A stretch of DNA of 64,000 bases. It comes from a virus. The position numbers were made by a program, and so were the translations under genes. Shown in pieces: positions 17,658 to 25,952 of the stretch. Every line of letters starts with the position of its first letter. Position 1 is the first letter of the stretch. A model generated the notes under the pieces. It was not told where the DNA came from. It made no database searches and saw only the letters and a list, made by a program, of their open reading frames with translations. The stretch covers positions 1 to 64,000 of IMG/VR virus record IMGVR_UViG_3300042905_002966; one strand, given 5' to 3'.

Positions 17658-18230
17658 ATGTCAAAATTTTTTATATATCCATATGAAAATCATATAGCAC
17701 AAAAATTTATTGTACCAATAGAAAATATAGATCCTATAATTTTTGGAATGTATAGAATAGAAAAAAATATTCCATTTTTTTATATAGATACTAATTTAGA
17801 TGATATTAGTTTTTTTAATAAAGAATTTGATTTTTTTGAATCTTGGAGTTGTGACTTTAATAATCCAGATGGATACGGATCAGATAAAACATTAGAAGAA
17901 TTAATAGAAGAAAAAAATAATAATACAACTTTTTATAGAGATGCTCTCATACAATTCGAAAAACCTAAGATAAAAAAAATATCTATAAATATAGATATAG
18001 CTAAAAATATTTGGAAAAATAAACTAAGAGAACAAAGAAAACCACTACTAGAAACTCTTGATGTTCAGTATATTAGAGCGCTAGAGCGAGGACAAACAGA
18101 AACTATACAAAAAATTGTTAAGAAAAAAGAATTTCTAAGAGATATTATACAAGACCCGCGAATAGAAAACGCAGAAAATACAGATGATTTAAAAGAAGTA
18201 ACTATTCCACCAAATTTTATAGAGGAGTAA
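17658..18230 (+). CDS. Possible tail-fibre assembly chaperone
   Basis: 190 residues, directly after the large fibre gene. The N-terminal half is AT-rich at the DNA level, with Phe, Asp and Asn. The C-terminal half contains WKNKLREQRKPLLETLD and KEFLRDIIQDPRI, a pattern close to the RxxRxxLLxxTDW and YRxxLRDIP segments of tail-fibre assembly proteins. Those proteins help fibres trimerise and usually sit just downstream. The match is partial, so I hold the assignment loosely. Confidence 0.45.
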   Translation: MSKFFIYPYENHIAQKFIVPIENIDPIIFGMYRIEKNIPFFYIDTNLDDISFFNKEFDFFESWSCDFNNPDGYGSDKTLEELIEEKNNNTTFYRDALIQFEKPKIKKISINIDIAKNIWKNKLREQRKPLLETLDVQYIRALERGQTETIQKIVKKKEFLRDIIQDPRIENAENTDDLKEVTIPPNFIEE

Positions 18231-18234
18231 TTTT

Positions 18235-18567
18235 ATGAGTTTACCAGTATTAGCACCAGTAGAGCCAAGCGTAATTCCAGCAAAAACCTACGATAAATTG
18301 TGGATTCAAGATGTGATGATTAGTGCGCCTCATCCGGCCCAAGATGCCACATGCTCTGTTAGAATGGTCAAATTTGGTGTTTTTGATGGTGTTCCAGAGT
18401 TAGAACCGGGCAATAATGGTATATGGATGAATATTGAGGGCATCCTTGCAAAAAGCGTAGAAGATAATGATCTTGCAAATATCATTCAATCGTTACTATT
18501 ATATATACAGAAGGTTGGTATCGAAAAGGGTATTGTAGCCGAATCGCCAACACCTTCAGAAGATTAA
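18235..18567 (+). CDS. Conserved-looking small virion-associated protein
   Basis: 110 residues. It is compact, with a Pro-rich start, a beta-rich middle (MISAPHPAQDATCSVRMVKFG) and a final amphipathic helix (IIQSLLLYIQKVGIEKG). There is no membrane segment. GC is higher than in the flanking assembly gene, which suggests good expression. The function is unknown; it travels with the small helical protein that follows. Confidence 0.55.
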   Translation: MSLPVLAPVEPSVIPAKTYDKLWIQDVMISAPHPAQDATCSVRMVKFGVFDGVPELEPGNNGIWMNIEGILAKSVEDNDLANIIQSLLLYIQKVGIEKGIVAESPTPSED

Positions 18568-18581
18568 ATTAGGAGAAAATT

Positions 18582-18746
18582 ATGGAATTGAATCAAACAG
18601 ATATTACTAATCTATTAGCCATAATAGATATGGCAACACAAAGAGGTGTCTTTAAAGGTGCTGATTTAGCTCCAGTTGGTCAACTTTATGAGAAATTAAA
18701 ATCTTTAGTAGATACTGCTAATACAAATAAAGAAGTTGAAAAATAA
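18582..18746 (+). CDS. Small helical protein, 54 residues
   Basis: A short gene with AGGAG at 18571-18575, seven bases before its ATG, and TAA at 18744-18746. The protein reads as two helices joined by a turn (DITNLLAIIDMATQRG, then FKGADLAPVGQLYEKLKSLV). I recall similarly short Leu-rich helical proteins with a central QRGxF(R/K)G turn in virion gene blocks of large phages, but cannot verify it here. Its stop is directly followed by a TTGTGTA motif. Confidence 0.65.
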   Translation: MELNQTDITNLLAIIDMATQRGVFKGADLAPVGQLYEKLKSLVDTANTNKEVEK

Positions 18747-18753
18747 TTGTGTA
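18747..18753 (+). promoter_or_regulatory. TTGTGTA motif, candidate late promoter (connector block)
   Basis: TTGTGTA then GTATTCTA, GGAGG, and the ATG 23 bases downstream. It matches the copy at 8352 over 12 bases (TTGTGTAGTATT). Confidence 0.55.
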
Positions 18754-18775
18754 GTATTCTACGGAGGCAAAAAAA

Positions 18776-19102
18776 ATGGCATTTGTAGAAGAAGCACATA
18801 TTAATGATATCGGTACAATTTTTCGTGTGACCGTTTACGATACTACGTCAACTGGTACTACTGAAATTGCTGATATTAGTGCTGCAACTTCTTTGACCTT
18901 TACATTTAAAAGACCAGATGGTACTACTTATACCAAAAATGCAAATTTCACCAATACTGGAACAGATGGTCAAATTCAATATGTTACTGTAAATGGAGAT
19001 CTAAATGTTGCTGGTACATGGTCTATACAGGCTTATGTAGTAACACCAAATGGATCACATAAAACAAATACTGGAACTTTTAGAGTGTTCGAAAATTTAT
19101 AA
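18776..19102 (+). CDS. BppU-like beta domain protein (baseplate/fibre adaptor)
   Basis: 108 residues. The whole length fits the N-terminal domain of BppU-type baseplate proteins: AHINDIGTIFRVTVYD, a DIS element, TFTFKRPDGTTYTK, GTDGQIQYVT, and GTWSIQAYVVTPNG ending in FRVF. In lactococcal phages this fold anchors upper baseplate proteins. Here it stands alone, so it may be a virion-anchoring or decoration module. It is the first gene after a TTGTGTA motif. Confidence 0.65.
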   Translation: MAFVEEAHINDIGTIFRVTVYDTTSTGTTEIADISAATSLTFTFKRPDGTTYTKNANFTNTGTDGQIQYVTVNGDLNVAGTWSIQAYVVTPNGSHKTNTGTFRVFENL

Positions 19103-19113
19103 GGGGTCAATAA

Positions 19114-19614
19114 ATGTCATGGAAACTAGATTTAGTTTTAATGTTAAGATCTATTATAGGAGATCTTGACGCCGCAAAATTTACTGACGAAAGATTAAAA
19201 CAGATTCTAGTCATCGGAGCTTTTAATGTATTAAATGATGCTGATTTTGTAAATGAATATACCATAGATATAGGATCGGTTTCAATAAGTCCAGATCCGA
19301 TAGAGATTAATGATTATGATTTCTCTATAATGACAGTATATAAATCTGCATGTATATTAGTTGGTAGTGAAGTTAAAACAGAATCAGCCAATTCTATATC
19401 TATTAAAGATGGGCCATCGGCTATTGATTTAAGAGGCGTTACACAGAGCTTAATAGTTTTGTATAACGATCTTTGCAAAAAATATGAAGATATGTTAACC
19501 GATTATCGATACAACAATACACTTGTTGGTCAAGCTATTCTTGGTCCATATAGTCCCGGCAGTATGATACTTGGCGCAAATCAATTCGATTATAGAGGTA
19601 ATGTTTTTCAATAG
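19114..19614 (+). CDS. Putative head-tail connector (adaptor)
   Basis: 166 residues. The sequence is mainly helical: an N-terminal helix with LDLVLMLRSIIGDL, a turn with FTDERLKQILVIGAFNVLND, then helices up to about residue 130 (YNDLCKKYEDML). This matches the helical-bundle adaptors that bind the portal, such as HK97 gp6 and SPP1 gp15, in size and pattern. A flexible Gly/Pro-rich tail follows (GPYSPGSMILG), which could insert into the portal or neck. Position before the other joining proteins supports it. Confidence 0.5.
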   Translation: MSWKLDLVLMLRSIIGDLDAAKFTDERLKQILVIGAFNVLNDADFVNEYTIDIGSVSISPDPIEINDYDFSIMTVYKSACILVGSEVKTESANSISIKDGPSAIDLRGVTQSLIVLYNDLCKKYEDMLTDYRYNNTLVGQAILGPYSPGSMILGANQFDYRGNVFQ

Positions 19615-19623
19615 GAGATTATT

Positions 19624-19881
19624 ATGGCAATATGTCAGAAAATTGTTTCTGCTAACTCTCAACCATCTGGTGGAAAGGGTGTAGTTAGTATAGCTGGCGC
19701 AAAAGGTTTATACTCTAGCAATAATCCCATTTCAGATATTGCTAATAAAAATATAGTATCACCATTTCCACCATACGAAGCAAGCCAACTAGATCAAACA
19801 GTTAGTGTAATAAATAATAAACTAGATACTAGATTCGATGATGTTGCATATTACTTTGGTGTAGATGGAGGGGTAGGATGA
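19624..19881 (+). CDS. Small Ser/Gly-rich protein, unknown function
   Basis: 85 residues with a good AGGAG site. The N-terminal half is glycine- and serine-rich (QPSGGKGVVSIAGAKG). The second half may form a helix (LDQTVSVINNKLDTRF). No domain is recognised. It overlaps the next gene by four bases (ATGA type), so the two are translationally coupled. Confidence 0.5.
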   Translation: MAICQKIVSANSQPSGGKGVVSIAGAKGLYSSNNPISDIANKNIVSPFPPYEASQLDQTVSVINNKLDTRFDDVAYYFGVDGGVG

Positions 19882-20159
19882 GTCGCCCACCAAAGATTAG
19901 ATTAAGAAGAGACACTAGTACTAATTTAGTAGCCAATAATCCTATATTGGCAAGTGGTGAACCAATATTTGCTATGGATACTAAGATGCTCAAAATTGGA
20001 GATAATTCCACAGCATGGACTGCTTTGCCAGCAATAATTAAATCAGATACTACTGGTATCACTGGAGCAAGCGGAATATACAACATTGTATCTATTTCTT
20101 CTGGTAATTATAGCGCGTTAGGATCATATGATCCTAATACCATATATTTTGTTTATTGA
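19878..20159 (+). CDS. Mtd-N/phage fibre N-terminal-type protein
   Basis: 93 residues. Residues 5-52 follow a fibre-module pattern widely seen in phages: KIRLRRDTSTNLVANNPILASGEPIFAMD is the region, then KMLKIGDNSTAWTALP. In the major tropism determinant and many fibres this segment attaches the fibre or precedes a repeat shaft. Here it is a stand-alone short protein with a C-terminal Ser/Tyr-rich strand. It could be a small spike or a remnant of a longer fibre. Confidence 0.6.
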   Translation: MSRPPKIRLRRDTSTNLVANNPILASGEPIFAMDTKMLKIGDNSTAWTALPAIIKSDTTGITGASGIYNIVSISSGNYSALGSYDPNTIYFVY

Positions 20160-20160
20160 A

Positions 20161-20183
20161 ATGGTGATATATGGTGATATATG
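20161..20183 (+). repeat. Tandem 10-bp repeat at a start site
   Basis: ATGGTGATAT is repeated twice, followed by ATGAC. Three closely spaced ATG codons result. Only the one at 20181 opens a frame that continues (44 codons); the one at 20161 stops after seven codons. Slippage during replication is a likely origin, and the GGTGAT within the repeat is the only ribosome-site-like sequence for the small gene. Confidence 0.6.
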
Positions 20184-20315
20184 ACATTTATACCAGAATC
20201 TACAATATATATTGGTCCACAGCCAGTTGTCTCTATTGCGTTTGGAGAAGTTTTACTCAAAATTATCAAAGTAGGTGAAACAGAAATAGCCGATTTAACA
20301 AATGAAAACGGGTAA
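20181..20315 (+). CDS. Very small protein, 44 residues
   Basis: ATG at 20181 to TAA at 20313-20315, filling the gap between two structural genes without leaving space. The protein has a short beta-rich pattern (STIYIGPQPVVSIAFGEVLLKIIKVG) and no membrane segment. The ribosome site is weak (GGTGAT). The clean fit into the gap and in-operon direction support it, but the function is unknown. Confidence 0.45.
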   Translation: MTFIPESTIYIGPQPVVSIAFGEVLLKIIKVGETEIADLTNENG

Positions 20316-20317
20316 TT

Positions 20318-20830
20318 ATGGCAATAAATATACCAAGTTCAGTATTTGATACATATAATGAAGCTGTATTATTATTTACTAGAACAGCCACATTGGTATA
20401 TCCAGAAAAAAAAGAAGATTGTCCAAATTGCCGTTCTGATACATTAGGAACTAAAACACGATCAGTTAGCGTATATGTTCCTAATGGGCCATATCCATTT
20501 GAGCGTGGTATGCCATGCCCATACTGCAATGGACAAGGCTTTAAAGCTGTGGAATCAACAGACGAAATTGTACTAAGAATATATTGGGATAAAAGATTTT
20601 GGGTTAATGTTGGATTTCCTTTAGACGTACCAGATGGATCTATTCAGACTATTGCTTATATGATAGATTTACCAAAGATAGAAAAATGTAAATACCTTAT
20701 ACCAAATTATGATGGAATAGAAAAGTACGATAAATCTAAATATCAAAGAACTGGGCCATCTTTTCCACAGGGCTTCAAACAAAATAATACTAAATATGTA
20801 GTAACTTTTTGGAAGCGAATCAATGGTTAG
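20318..20830 (+). CDS. Zinc-ribbon head-tail joining candidate
   Basis: 170 residues. Two CxxC pairs, C35/C38 (CPNC) and C67/C70 (CPYC, followed by NGQGF), make a DnaJ-like zinc ribbon of about 35 residues. The remainder is beta-rich, with a Tyr/Lys-rich C-terminus. Its place between the connector candidate and the tail-completion candidate suggests a neck protein stabilised by zinc. I do not know a named family for it. Confidence 0.5.
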   Translation: MAINIPSSVFDTYNEAVLLFTRTATLVYPEKKEDCPNCRSDTLGTKTRSVSVYVPNGPYPFERGMPCPYCNGQGFKAVESTDEIVLRIYWDKRFWVNVGFPLDVPDGSIQTIAYMIDLPKIEKCKYLIPNYDGIEKYDKSKYQRTGPSFPQGFKQNNTKYVVTFWKRING

Positions 20831-21431
20831 AATTAACATTGTTGAAACAGATACACAGATTGCAAAAAGAATACATGCCGCATATGGGGCAGCAGTTCAA
20901 AAATATCTAAATGATGCTAGTAGCAAAGTATTGAATTCGTTAAAACCAACCATTGTTTCTGCTATAACATCTAGTCCAGAAATGCAATCTGTAGAGGGTG
21001 GCTTATTGAAAGCAGATTTTGGATTAACATCTAGTCCAGTTAGTGTTATAGTTGATAGTATTGTATCAACATTAAATCTTAAAACTCAAAAAGTTATTAC
21101 TAATTCAAATAAAATGACGGGTGGTTTTTTGATCACCATGCAACCAAATAACTATAGTAATTTATTTAATTTGCCACAAGCTAATCAAAAAATTATTAAT
21201 GGATCATTACCTTGGCTGGAGTGGTTATTAACATTTGGGGATACTGTTATTATTGTTAATTCAAAAGTAGAATATGGCCCATATGGAAGAACCGGTTTAG
21301 CAAAAATGACTAGAGGTGGGCCATTTAAAGTAAATAGCGCTTTTTCTGGAACTGTTGATGATAATTTTATTACTAGAGCTTTAAAGCGAAATGAACAGGC
21401 TATTTTACAAAGTATTAAGAGGGTATTATAA
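20823..21431 (+). CDS. Neck/tail-completion protein candidate
   Basis: 202 residues. The N-terminal half is helical (QIAKRIHAAYGAAVQKYL). The second half has LPWLEWLLTFGDTVII, a YGPYGRTGLAKM loop and a last segment GPFKVNSAFSG that resembles the closing part of HK97 gp10-like tail-completion proteins. It starts within the end of the zinc-ribbon gene and its stop overlaps the next start (TAATG). The order connector, ribbon protein, this protein, tail tube fits a head-tail joining role. Confidence 0.45.
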   Translation: MVRINIVETDTQIAKRIHAAYGAAVQKYLNDASSKVLNSLKPTIVSAITSSPEMQSVEGGLLKADFGLTSSPVSVIVDSIVSTLNLKTQKVITNSNKMTGGFLITMQPNNYSNLFNLPQANQKIINGSLPWLEWLLTFGDTVIIVNSKVEYGPYGRTGLAKMTRGGPFKVNSAFSGTVDDNFITRALKRNEQAILQSIKRVL

Positions 21432-22390
21432 TGGCTGGTGGTCCTCATACCAAATTAGCTAATTTAAACAATGCGCAAGACTCCACACTATCTAATATCT
21501 TATTAGATAACTTTGTTTATTTTTATGATTGGGGATTTTTAGATCGTGGCTCATTTTTTAATATTAAGATCCCACATTCTGGCATATATGGTGGCAATAG
21601 GCATAAATTAAGACCGGTTGATGATCCCAACTACAGTGATGGCAAAGTGTGGGAGGCATATAGAAAAAATTGGGTTTGGGAAAGTGGAATATCTGCCACC
21701 ACACAGCAACCAATTTCAATTTCTGGTTTATTTATTAATAACACCTTTTATGCTACTGGTAATGTATCTAAGCCATATTATATAGATTATACAAATGGTA
21801 AAATAATATTTAATACAGCTATTTCTACTACAAGTAATGTACAGTTAGAATATTCACATAAGTGGGTAGAGGTGGTTCCAGCGCAAGGTATACCATTTTT
21901 TAGAGAAATTCAACTTGGCTCATTTAGAAACGACGATGGCTTTCAAGTCAGTAATTCTGGTGGATGGGCGCAGTTGGGGGAAACTAGAGTACAATTACCA
22001 ACAATAGCTGTAGAAGTATTAACTCCACAATCGCTGCAAGGCTATCAATTGGGTGGTGGTCAATGGGTTAATAATGACATAGTATTTTATGTACTCACAG
22101 AAAATCATTGGGAGTGTATGAATATTATGGATAGTATTTTATATCAAAATGATAGAACTATACATTTATTTAACCCCACATCTGTTGCTATATCTGGAAC
22201 ATTTCCATTTAATTATAGAAATGAATTAAATGCGAACGCAGTGCCAAGCGGAATGTATCCTAATTTAATAGATAATTTTTTCTATAGACAATGTTATATT
22301 TATGACTCTAAAGGTAGCGCGATCACGCAACTTTCTCCGGGTCTATATATGGGTACTAGTCGCTGTAGAACTCAAGTTAAAGCAATATAA
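21431..22390 (+). CDS. Virion structural protein, unknown (neck or tail terminator region)
   Basis: 319 residues. It is rich in aromatics and beta pattern, with conserved-looking blocks IPHSGIYGGNRHKLRPVDDP and a long segment LTENHWECMNIMD. The C-terminus ends GLYMGTSRCRTQV. There is no recognised domain. Location immediately before the tail tube, where the tail terminator or head-closure gene usually lies, is the only functional clue; its size is larger than most terminators. Confidence 0.5.
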   Translation: MAGGPHTKLANLNNAQDSTLSNILLDNFVYFYDWGFLDRGSFFNIKIPHSGIYGGNRHKLRPVDDPNYSDGKVWEAYRKNWVWESGISATTQQPISISGLFINNTFYATGNVSKPYYIDYTNGKIIFNTAISTTSNVQLEYSHKWVEVVPAQGIPFFREIQLGSFRNDDGFQVSNSGGWAQLGETRVQLPTIAVEVLTPQSLQGYQLGGGQWVNNDIVFYVLTENHWECMNIMDSILYQNDRTIHLFNPTSVAISGTFPFNYRNELNANAVPSGMYPNLIDNFFYRQCYIYDSKGSAITQLSPGLYMGTSRCRTQVKAI

Positions 22391-22398
22391 AGAAATTT

Positions 22399-22405
22399 TT
22401 GTGTA
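22399..22405 (+). promoter_or_regulatory. TTGTGTA motif, candidate late promoter (tail tube)
   Basis: TTGTGTA followed by TATACATAT, nine bases after the previous stop and 51 bases before the tail-tube ATG. The 65-base gap is otherwise empty apart from an AGGAG site. Confidence 0.5.
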
Positions 22406-22455
22406 TATACATATGACCTTTACCAGAGGAATAATACAAAAATAGGAGAGATATA

Positions 22456-23469
22456 ATGGCTTTTAATCAACGCATTTTCTATGCCTGTCAGGCAGTGGCA
22501 GTAGCCCCAAGAGGTACTGGTGCAATTACTTCTTCGTATATTGTACACGGTCTACAAAGCGTGGGTATGACATCGACATTTACTCTTGAGCAAATTTTTG
22601 AAATGGGTCAATTAGCAATTTATGAAAACGTAGAAGAAGTTGCTGATATTGAGGTTACTTTGGAAAAAGTAATCGATGGTTACAAGCTTATATTTGATCT
22701 TGCTACTAGCGGCGCTTGTAAAACTGACTTAGTAGCAGCATCTAAGGCGAGATCAGACGTATATGTTGCTGTATTTGATGATGGTTTATCTAATGCAACT
22801 GGTGTTCCTAGAAATGTATGTATGAACTCTGGTATGTTCGTTAGCTCTGTAAGCTATAGTTATTCAGTAGATGGAAATGCCACAGAGTCTGTTACACTAG
22901 TTGGTAATGATAGATTCTGGAATAATACAACTGCTGGTGTTATTGGTTCTACACCAAATACTCTTTGGACCACTAGTAATCCAACTTCCAATTTTGATGG
23001 TGAAGATGTGCCAAAATCCGGCGTTGTTCGTAGAGTCGATGTTGATCTAGCAGGCTCTACTTTACCAGACGAAGTTAAGTCACAAATGAATAATGATGCA
23101 GTTGGCCTTGGTGGTGGTTATCACGTTCAAAGTATTACAGTTAGTACTGACTTTGGGCAAGAGAATATTCAAGAACTAGGTCGATTTGGACCATATACAA
23201 GATATGCCACATTCCCAATCGAAGTTACATCTGAATTTGAAGTTATTGCCACTTCTGGTGATTTAATAAATGTTTCTGGCAATGCTCCAAACTTAATAGA
23301 TAGAGCAATTACAATCAAAGATACCGCTGGTACAGTTTTAAACCTTGGCACAAAGAATAAACTAACCTCTGTATCATATTCTGGTGGGGATACTGGTGGT
23401 GGTAATGCTACTATTACCTATAGTTATTCTAACTACAATGTATTAACAGTACAGGGTGGCGCCACTTAA
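22456..23469 (+). CDS. Tail tube (major tail) protein
   Basis: 337 residues. It has the beta-sandwich pattern of tube proteins: an early strand block VHGLQSVGMTSTFTLEQIFEMG, then VADIEVTLEKVIDGYKLIFDLA, the central strands SYSYSVDGNATESVTLVG, and a C-terminal half with EVTSEFEVIAT. No sheath gene lies beside it, so the tube would be naked, as in siphoviruses. The gene has its own promoter-like motif and moderately GC-rich codons, which fits a high-copy protein. The order tube, three helical genes, tape measure is standard. Confidence 0.75.
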   Translation: MAFNQRIFYACQAVAVAPRGTGAITSSYIVHGLQSVGMTSTFTLEQIFEMGQLAIYENVEEVADIEVTLEKVIDGYKLIFDLATSGACKTDLVAASKARSDVYVAVFDDGLSNATGVPRNVCMNSGMFVSSVSYSYSVDGNATESVTLVGNDRFWNNTTAGVIGSTPNTLWTTSNPTSNFDGEDVPKSGVVRRVDVDLAGSTLPDEVKSQMNNDAVGLGGGYHVQSITVSTDFGQENIQELGRFGPYTRYATFPIEVTSEFEVIATSGDLINVSGNAPNLIDRAITIKDTAGTVLNLGTKNKLTSVSYSGGDTGGGNATITYSYSNYNVLTVQGGAT

Positions 23470-23490
23470 TTTTGTTAGTTCGGATAATGG

Positions 23491-24546
23491 ATGGATAGTA
23501 TAATACTAGAACAAATATTATATAGAATAATACAAGGTCGCTTACGTATCAGACTAGGCGACCTTGTTCTATATATACATGAGCCATGTAGAGAATTACT
23601 AGAGGAATCAGTAGATATTTATACTGACGCTTATAATAAAGCATATTTTGATAATATCCCATTAAAAAGTGAATTGTTGCCAATATTAGTAGAAAATAAT
23701 CTTTGGACACCATTTGATGACAAAGAAGCAGATAAAATTGAAAATCAAATTGAAGAACTAAAAATACAAGCATTTAAAAATTTCTTTAGCTCAAAAACAT
23801 TGAACAGTATCAAAAGAAATATTCAATTTAATGAAAAAAGAATGCTTAAATATCGTTCAAAAAAATCCTGTCTAGACTATACTTCCTGTGAAGGGGTTGC
23901 TAATTTTGCTAGATCGGTATGGCTTATTTCTAAAACTACATATGATGGATCTGGCAATTTATATGATTGGAATAAATATGGTATATCATATATTATGGAT
24001 AAATATAATGAGTCAACAATTACTGTAGAACAATTTAGAAAAATAGCTAGAAGCGAACCTTGGAGATCTATGTGGGCCGCTTCTAAAAAACATGGTAATT
24101 TGTTTAATAAGCCATCCATAGAATATACTAAAGAGCAATTATATTTGTGTTCTTATTCCTGTATGTATGATAATATCTATGAGAGTAGTGAATGCCCAAA
24201 TGAAAAAGTCATAGATGATGATGATTGTTTAGATGGTTGGATGATAATAAGAAGAAGAGAGCATGATAAGCACAGAAAAGAACAAGAAGTAAATTCGATG
24301 TTGAAAAACCCCAAAATAGCCAACGCACAAGAGGTATTTTTAGTTGCTAGAGATCAAGAAGCCGCCCAAGAAATATATGGTTTAAATAATCCAATAGCGA
24401 GAAATGTGGTTAAATCTAGAGCAGAAAAAATAGTTAACGCTAATGGTCAAATTAAGTTTACAGAGTTTGATGATATTAAACAAGACATTGCTATACAGCG
24501 TAATCAACAGGCAATCAATAGCATAAAAGGAAAGGGTAGTAGATAA
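23491..24546 (+). CDS. Tail assembly protein, unknown (between tube and tape measure)
   Basis: 351 residues. It is helix-rich, with a cluster of cysteines (CLDYTSCEG, LCSYSCMYD, SSECPN, DDDDCLDG) between residues about 130 and 255. It occupies the slot of the first tail-assembly chaperone (lambda G equivalent), but it is much longer than usual. Many acidic and aromatic residues suggest a cytoplasmic assembly factor rather than a virion part. The ATG at 23491 has only a weak ribosome site. The stop overlaps the next start (TAATG). Confidence 0.5.
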   Translation: MDSIILEQILYRIIQGRLRIRLGDLVLYIHEPCRELLEESVDIYTDAYNKAYFDNIPLKSELLPILVENNLWTPFDDKEADKIENQIEELKIQAFKNFFSSKTLNSIKRNIQFNEKRMLKYRSKKSCLDYTSCEGVANFARSVWLISKTTYDGSGNLYDWNKYGISYIMDKYNESTITVEQFRKIARSEPWRSMWAASKKHGNLFNKPSIEYTKEQLYLCSYSCMYDNIYESSECPNEKVIDDDDCLDGWMIIRRREHDKHRKEQEVNSMLKNPKIANAQEVFLVARDQEAAQEIYGLNNPIARNVVKSRAEKIVNANGQIKFTEFDDIKQDIAIQRNQQAINSIKGKGSR

Positions 24547-24932
24547 TGGATGACTATAACAATTTTCTAAAAAAATCACTAGACTTAAAAGCTGCTAGAG
24601 AATCTCGCAATAAAGAAGTGTCTAGAGATAAATTATTCAAAATGTCTAAAAAGAAAATACAAACTACTATGATCGGCGCTCTATCTACCATAGAGGAAAA
24701 TTTTGGATTTCTATGGGGCTTATCTATTTCAGAGGGTGAACGTAGCGAGGAACAAAAAAAGATACAAGAATTATATGAAGACGCTCGCGCCAAAATATTG
24801 GATCGTGGAAATACTCAGATTAGAAACTTAGAATCTGAGTTCATAAATTATGATATTACAAGGAAAAAATACTTGATCAATCTACCAGTATCGCAATTAA
24901 AACAAGAAGGAGACGATAAAAATGAAGGATAA
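24546..24932 (+). CDS. Small helical tail assembly protein
   Basis: 128 residues, highly charged and almost wholly helical (SLDLKAARESRNKEVSRDKL, then RSEEQKKIQELYEDARAKIL). Coupled to both neighbours by overlaps. It takes the position of the second tail-assembly chaperone. I looked for a frameshift joining it to its neighbours and found no convincing slippery site. Confidence 0.5.
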   Translation: MDDYNNFLKKSLDLKAARESRNKEVSRDKLFKMSKKKIQTTMIGALSTIEENFGFLWGLSISEGERSEEQKKIQELYEDARAKILDRGNTQIRNLESEFINYDITRKKYLINLPVSQLKQEGDDKNEG

Positions 24933-25887
24933 GATTCAAGACAAAGAAAGACTAGTCGAAAGTGTGGATGATAATAATCAACCCGTCAAGGTACTAGTTA
25001 GAAGGCCAACACCAGAGGACTATAGAGATTCTCAAATTGCCTATAATAAAGCCTTTAGAAAGGCACTAGATTCTGGTGGTTTGCTTAAACAAAAGCTCAA
25101 TGACTATATGACAGAACAGGGCATATGGAGTGAGAGCAAGCAAAAACAATATGATGACTATATTGATAATATTAGAAATAAAGAAGATCTATTAAAGGGT
25201 GGTGGTATTAAATTATCAGAAGCAAAACAAATTGCTTTAGAGTTACGCTCTTTAAGAGGAGACTTTCAAATATTTCTTGCAGAAAAAAATGCATTAGAAA
25301 CTAATTCTGTTGAAGGTCAAGCAGACAATGCTAGATTTGCTGAACTAGTAAGACTGTGTTTGTTAAATCCAGACACAAAACAGAAATACTTTCCAGATCA
25401 AGAATCTTATGATGCTAATGCTACACAGCCTTGGGTTATAGAAGCTTCTTCTGCTTTAGCGAATATGCTTTACAATCTTGATCCTAATTATGTAAATAAT
25501 CTTGAAGAAAATAAATTCTTAAAGGAATTTAAGTTTGTAAATGATGATCTAAAATTGATCGACAAAGATGGTAACTTAGTTGACATTGATGGAAGATTAA
25601 TTAATGAAGATGGTCGCTTTATTGCCTATAGAACAGAAGAGGGCAAGAAAAATAAAGATCAATCTCAGGTGTATTTCGTAAATCGTGATGGCAAAGAAGT
25701 TGTTGCTGTTACTAATGCTGATGGCGAAGAAGAATGGGTCAGAATAGATCTTAAAGAGCGTAAACCATTCCTAGACGATGATGGAAGCCCGATTGCCACA
25801 TCAGATTCTAGCGAAGAAGATGACGATAATAATGTTCAAAATAAGAGGAAAAAAAGGTCGGTAAAAACAGAAGCCGAACCGGCTTGA
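24922..25887 (+). CDS. Tail assembly protein with acidic linker
   Basis: 321 residues. Residues 1-195 are helical and resemble an assembly chaperone (RRPTPEDYRDSQIAYNKAFRKAL). Residues about 210-240 contain three short related turns (DKDGNLVDID, DGRLINED, DGRFIAYR), a small beta repeat. The end is strongly acidic and then basic (SSEEDDDNNVQNKRKKR), a likely disordered tail. It directly precedes the tape measure and may chaperone it. The stop is followed without gap by a TTGTGTA motif. Confidence 0.5.
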   Translation: MKDKIQDKERLVESVDDNNQPVKVLVRRPTPEDYRDSQIAYNKAFRKALDSGGLLKQKLNDYMTEQGIWSESKQKQYDDYIDNIRNKEDLLKGGGIKLSEAKQIALELRSLRGDFQIFLAEKNALETNSVEGQADNARFAELVRLCLLNPDTKQKYFPDQESYDANATQPWVIEASSALANMLYNLDPNYVNNLEENKFLKEFKFVNDDLKLIDKDGNLVDIDGRLINEDGRFIAYRTEEGKKNKDQSQVYFVNRDGKEVVAVTNADGEEEWVRIDLKERKPFLDDDGSPIATSDSSEEDDDNNVQNKRKKRSVKTEAEPA

Positions 25888-25894
25888 TTGTGTA
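25888..25894 (+). promoter_or_regulatory. TTGTGTA motif, candidate late promoter (tape measure)
   Basis: TTGTGTA followed by TTAAATACA, directly after a TGA stop. It lies 73 bases before the tape-measure ATG. A GC-rich hairpin stands between the two. Confidence 0.5.
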
Positions 25895-25920
25895 TTAAAT
25901 ACAAAGGACTAAACCGACTA

Positions 25921-25952
25921 AGGGGGGAAATTCACACCTTCCCCCTCCTTTT
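25921..25952 (+). terminator. GC-rich hairpin in the tape-measure leader
   Basis: GGGGGAA (25923-25929) pairs with TTCCCCC (25939-25945) around a nine-base loop, then TCCTTTTA. It has the look of an intrinsic terminator. It would end transcripts from the upstream tail genes, but it also lies downstream of the motif at 25888, so it could attenuate or stabilise the tape-measure mRNA. Confidence 0.6.

Noticed and set aside
22456-23469. Tail sheath or contractile tail
   Set aside because: No sheath-like gene precedes or follows the tube, and no baseplate-wedge genes of the T4 type were found, so a contractile tail is not supported within this window.
24546-24932. Programmed frameshift for tail-assembly chaperones (lambda G/GT style)
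   Set aside because: The A7 run at about 24570 would lead to a stop after a few codons in the -1 frame, and the next gene is in the +1 register with its own ATG. No good slippery heptamer before the stop.
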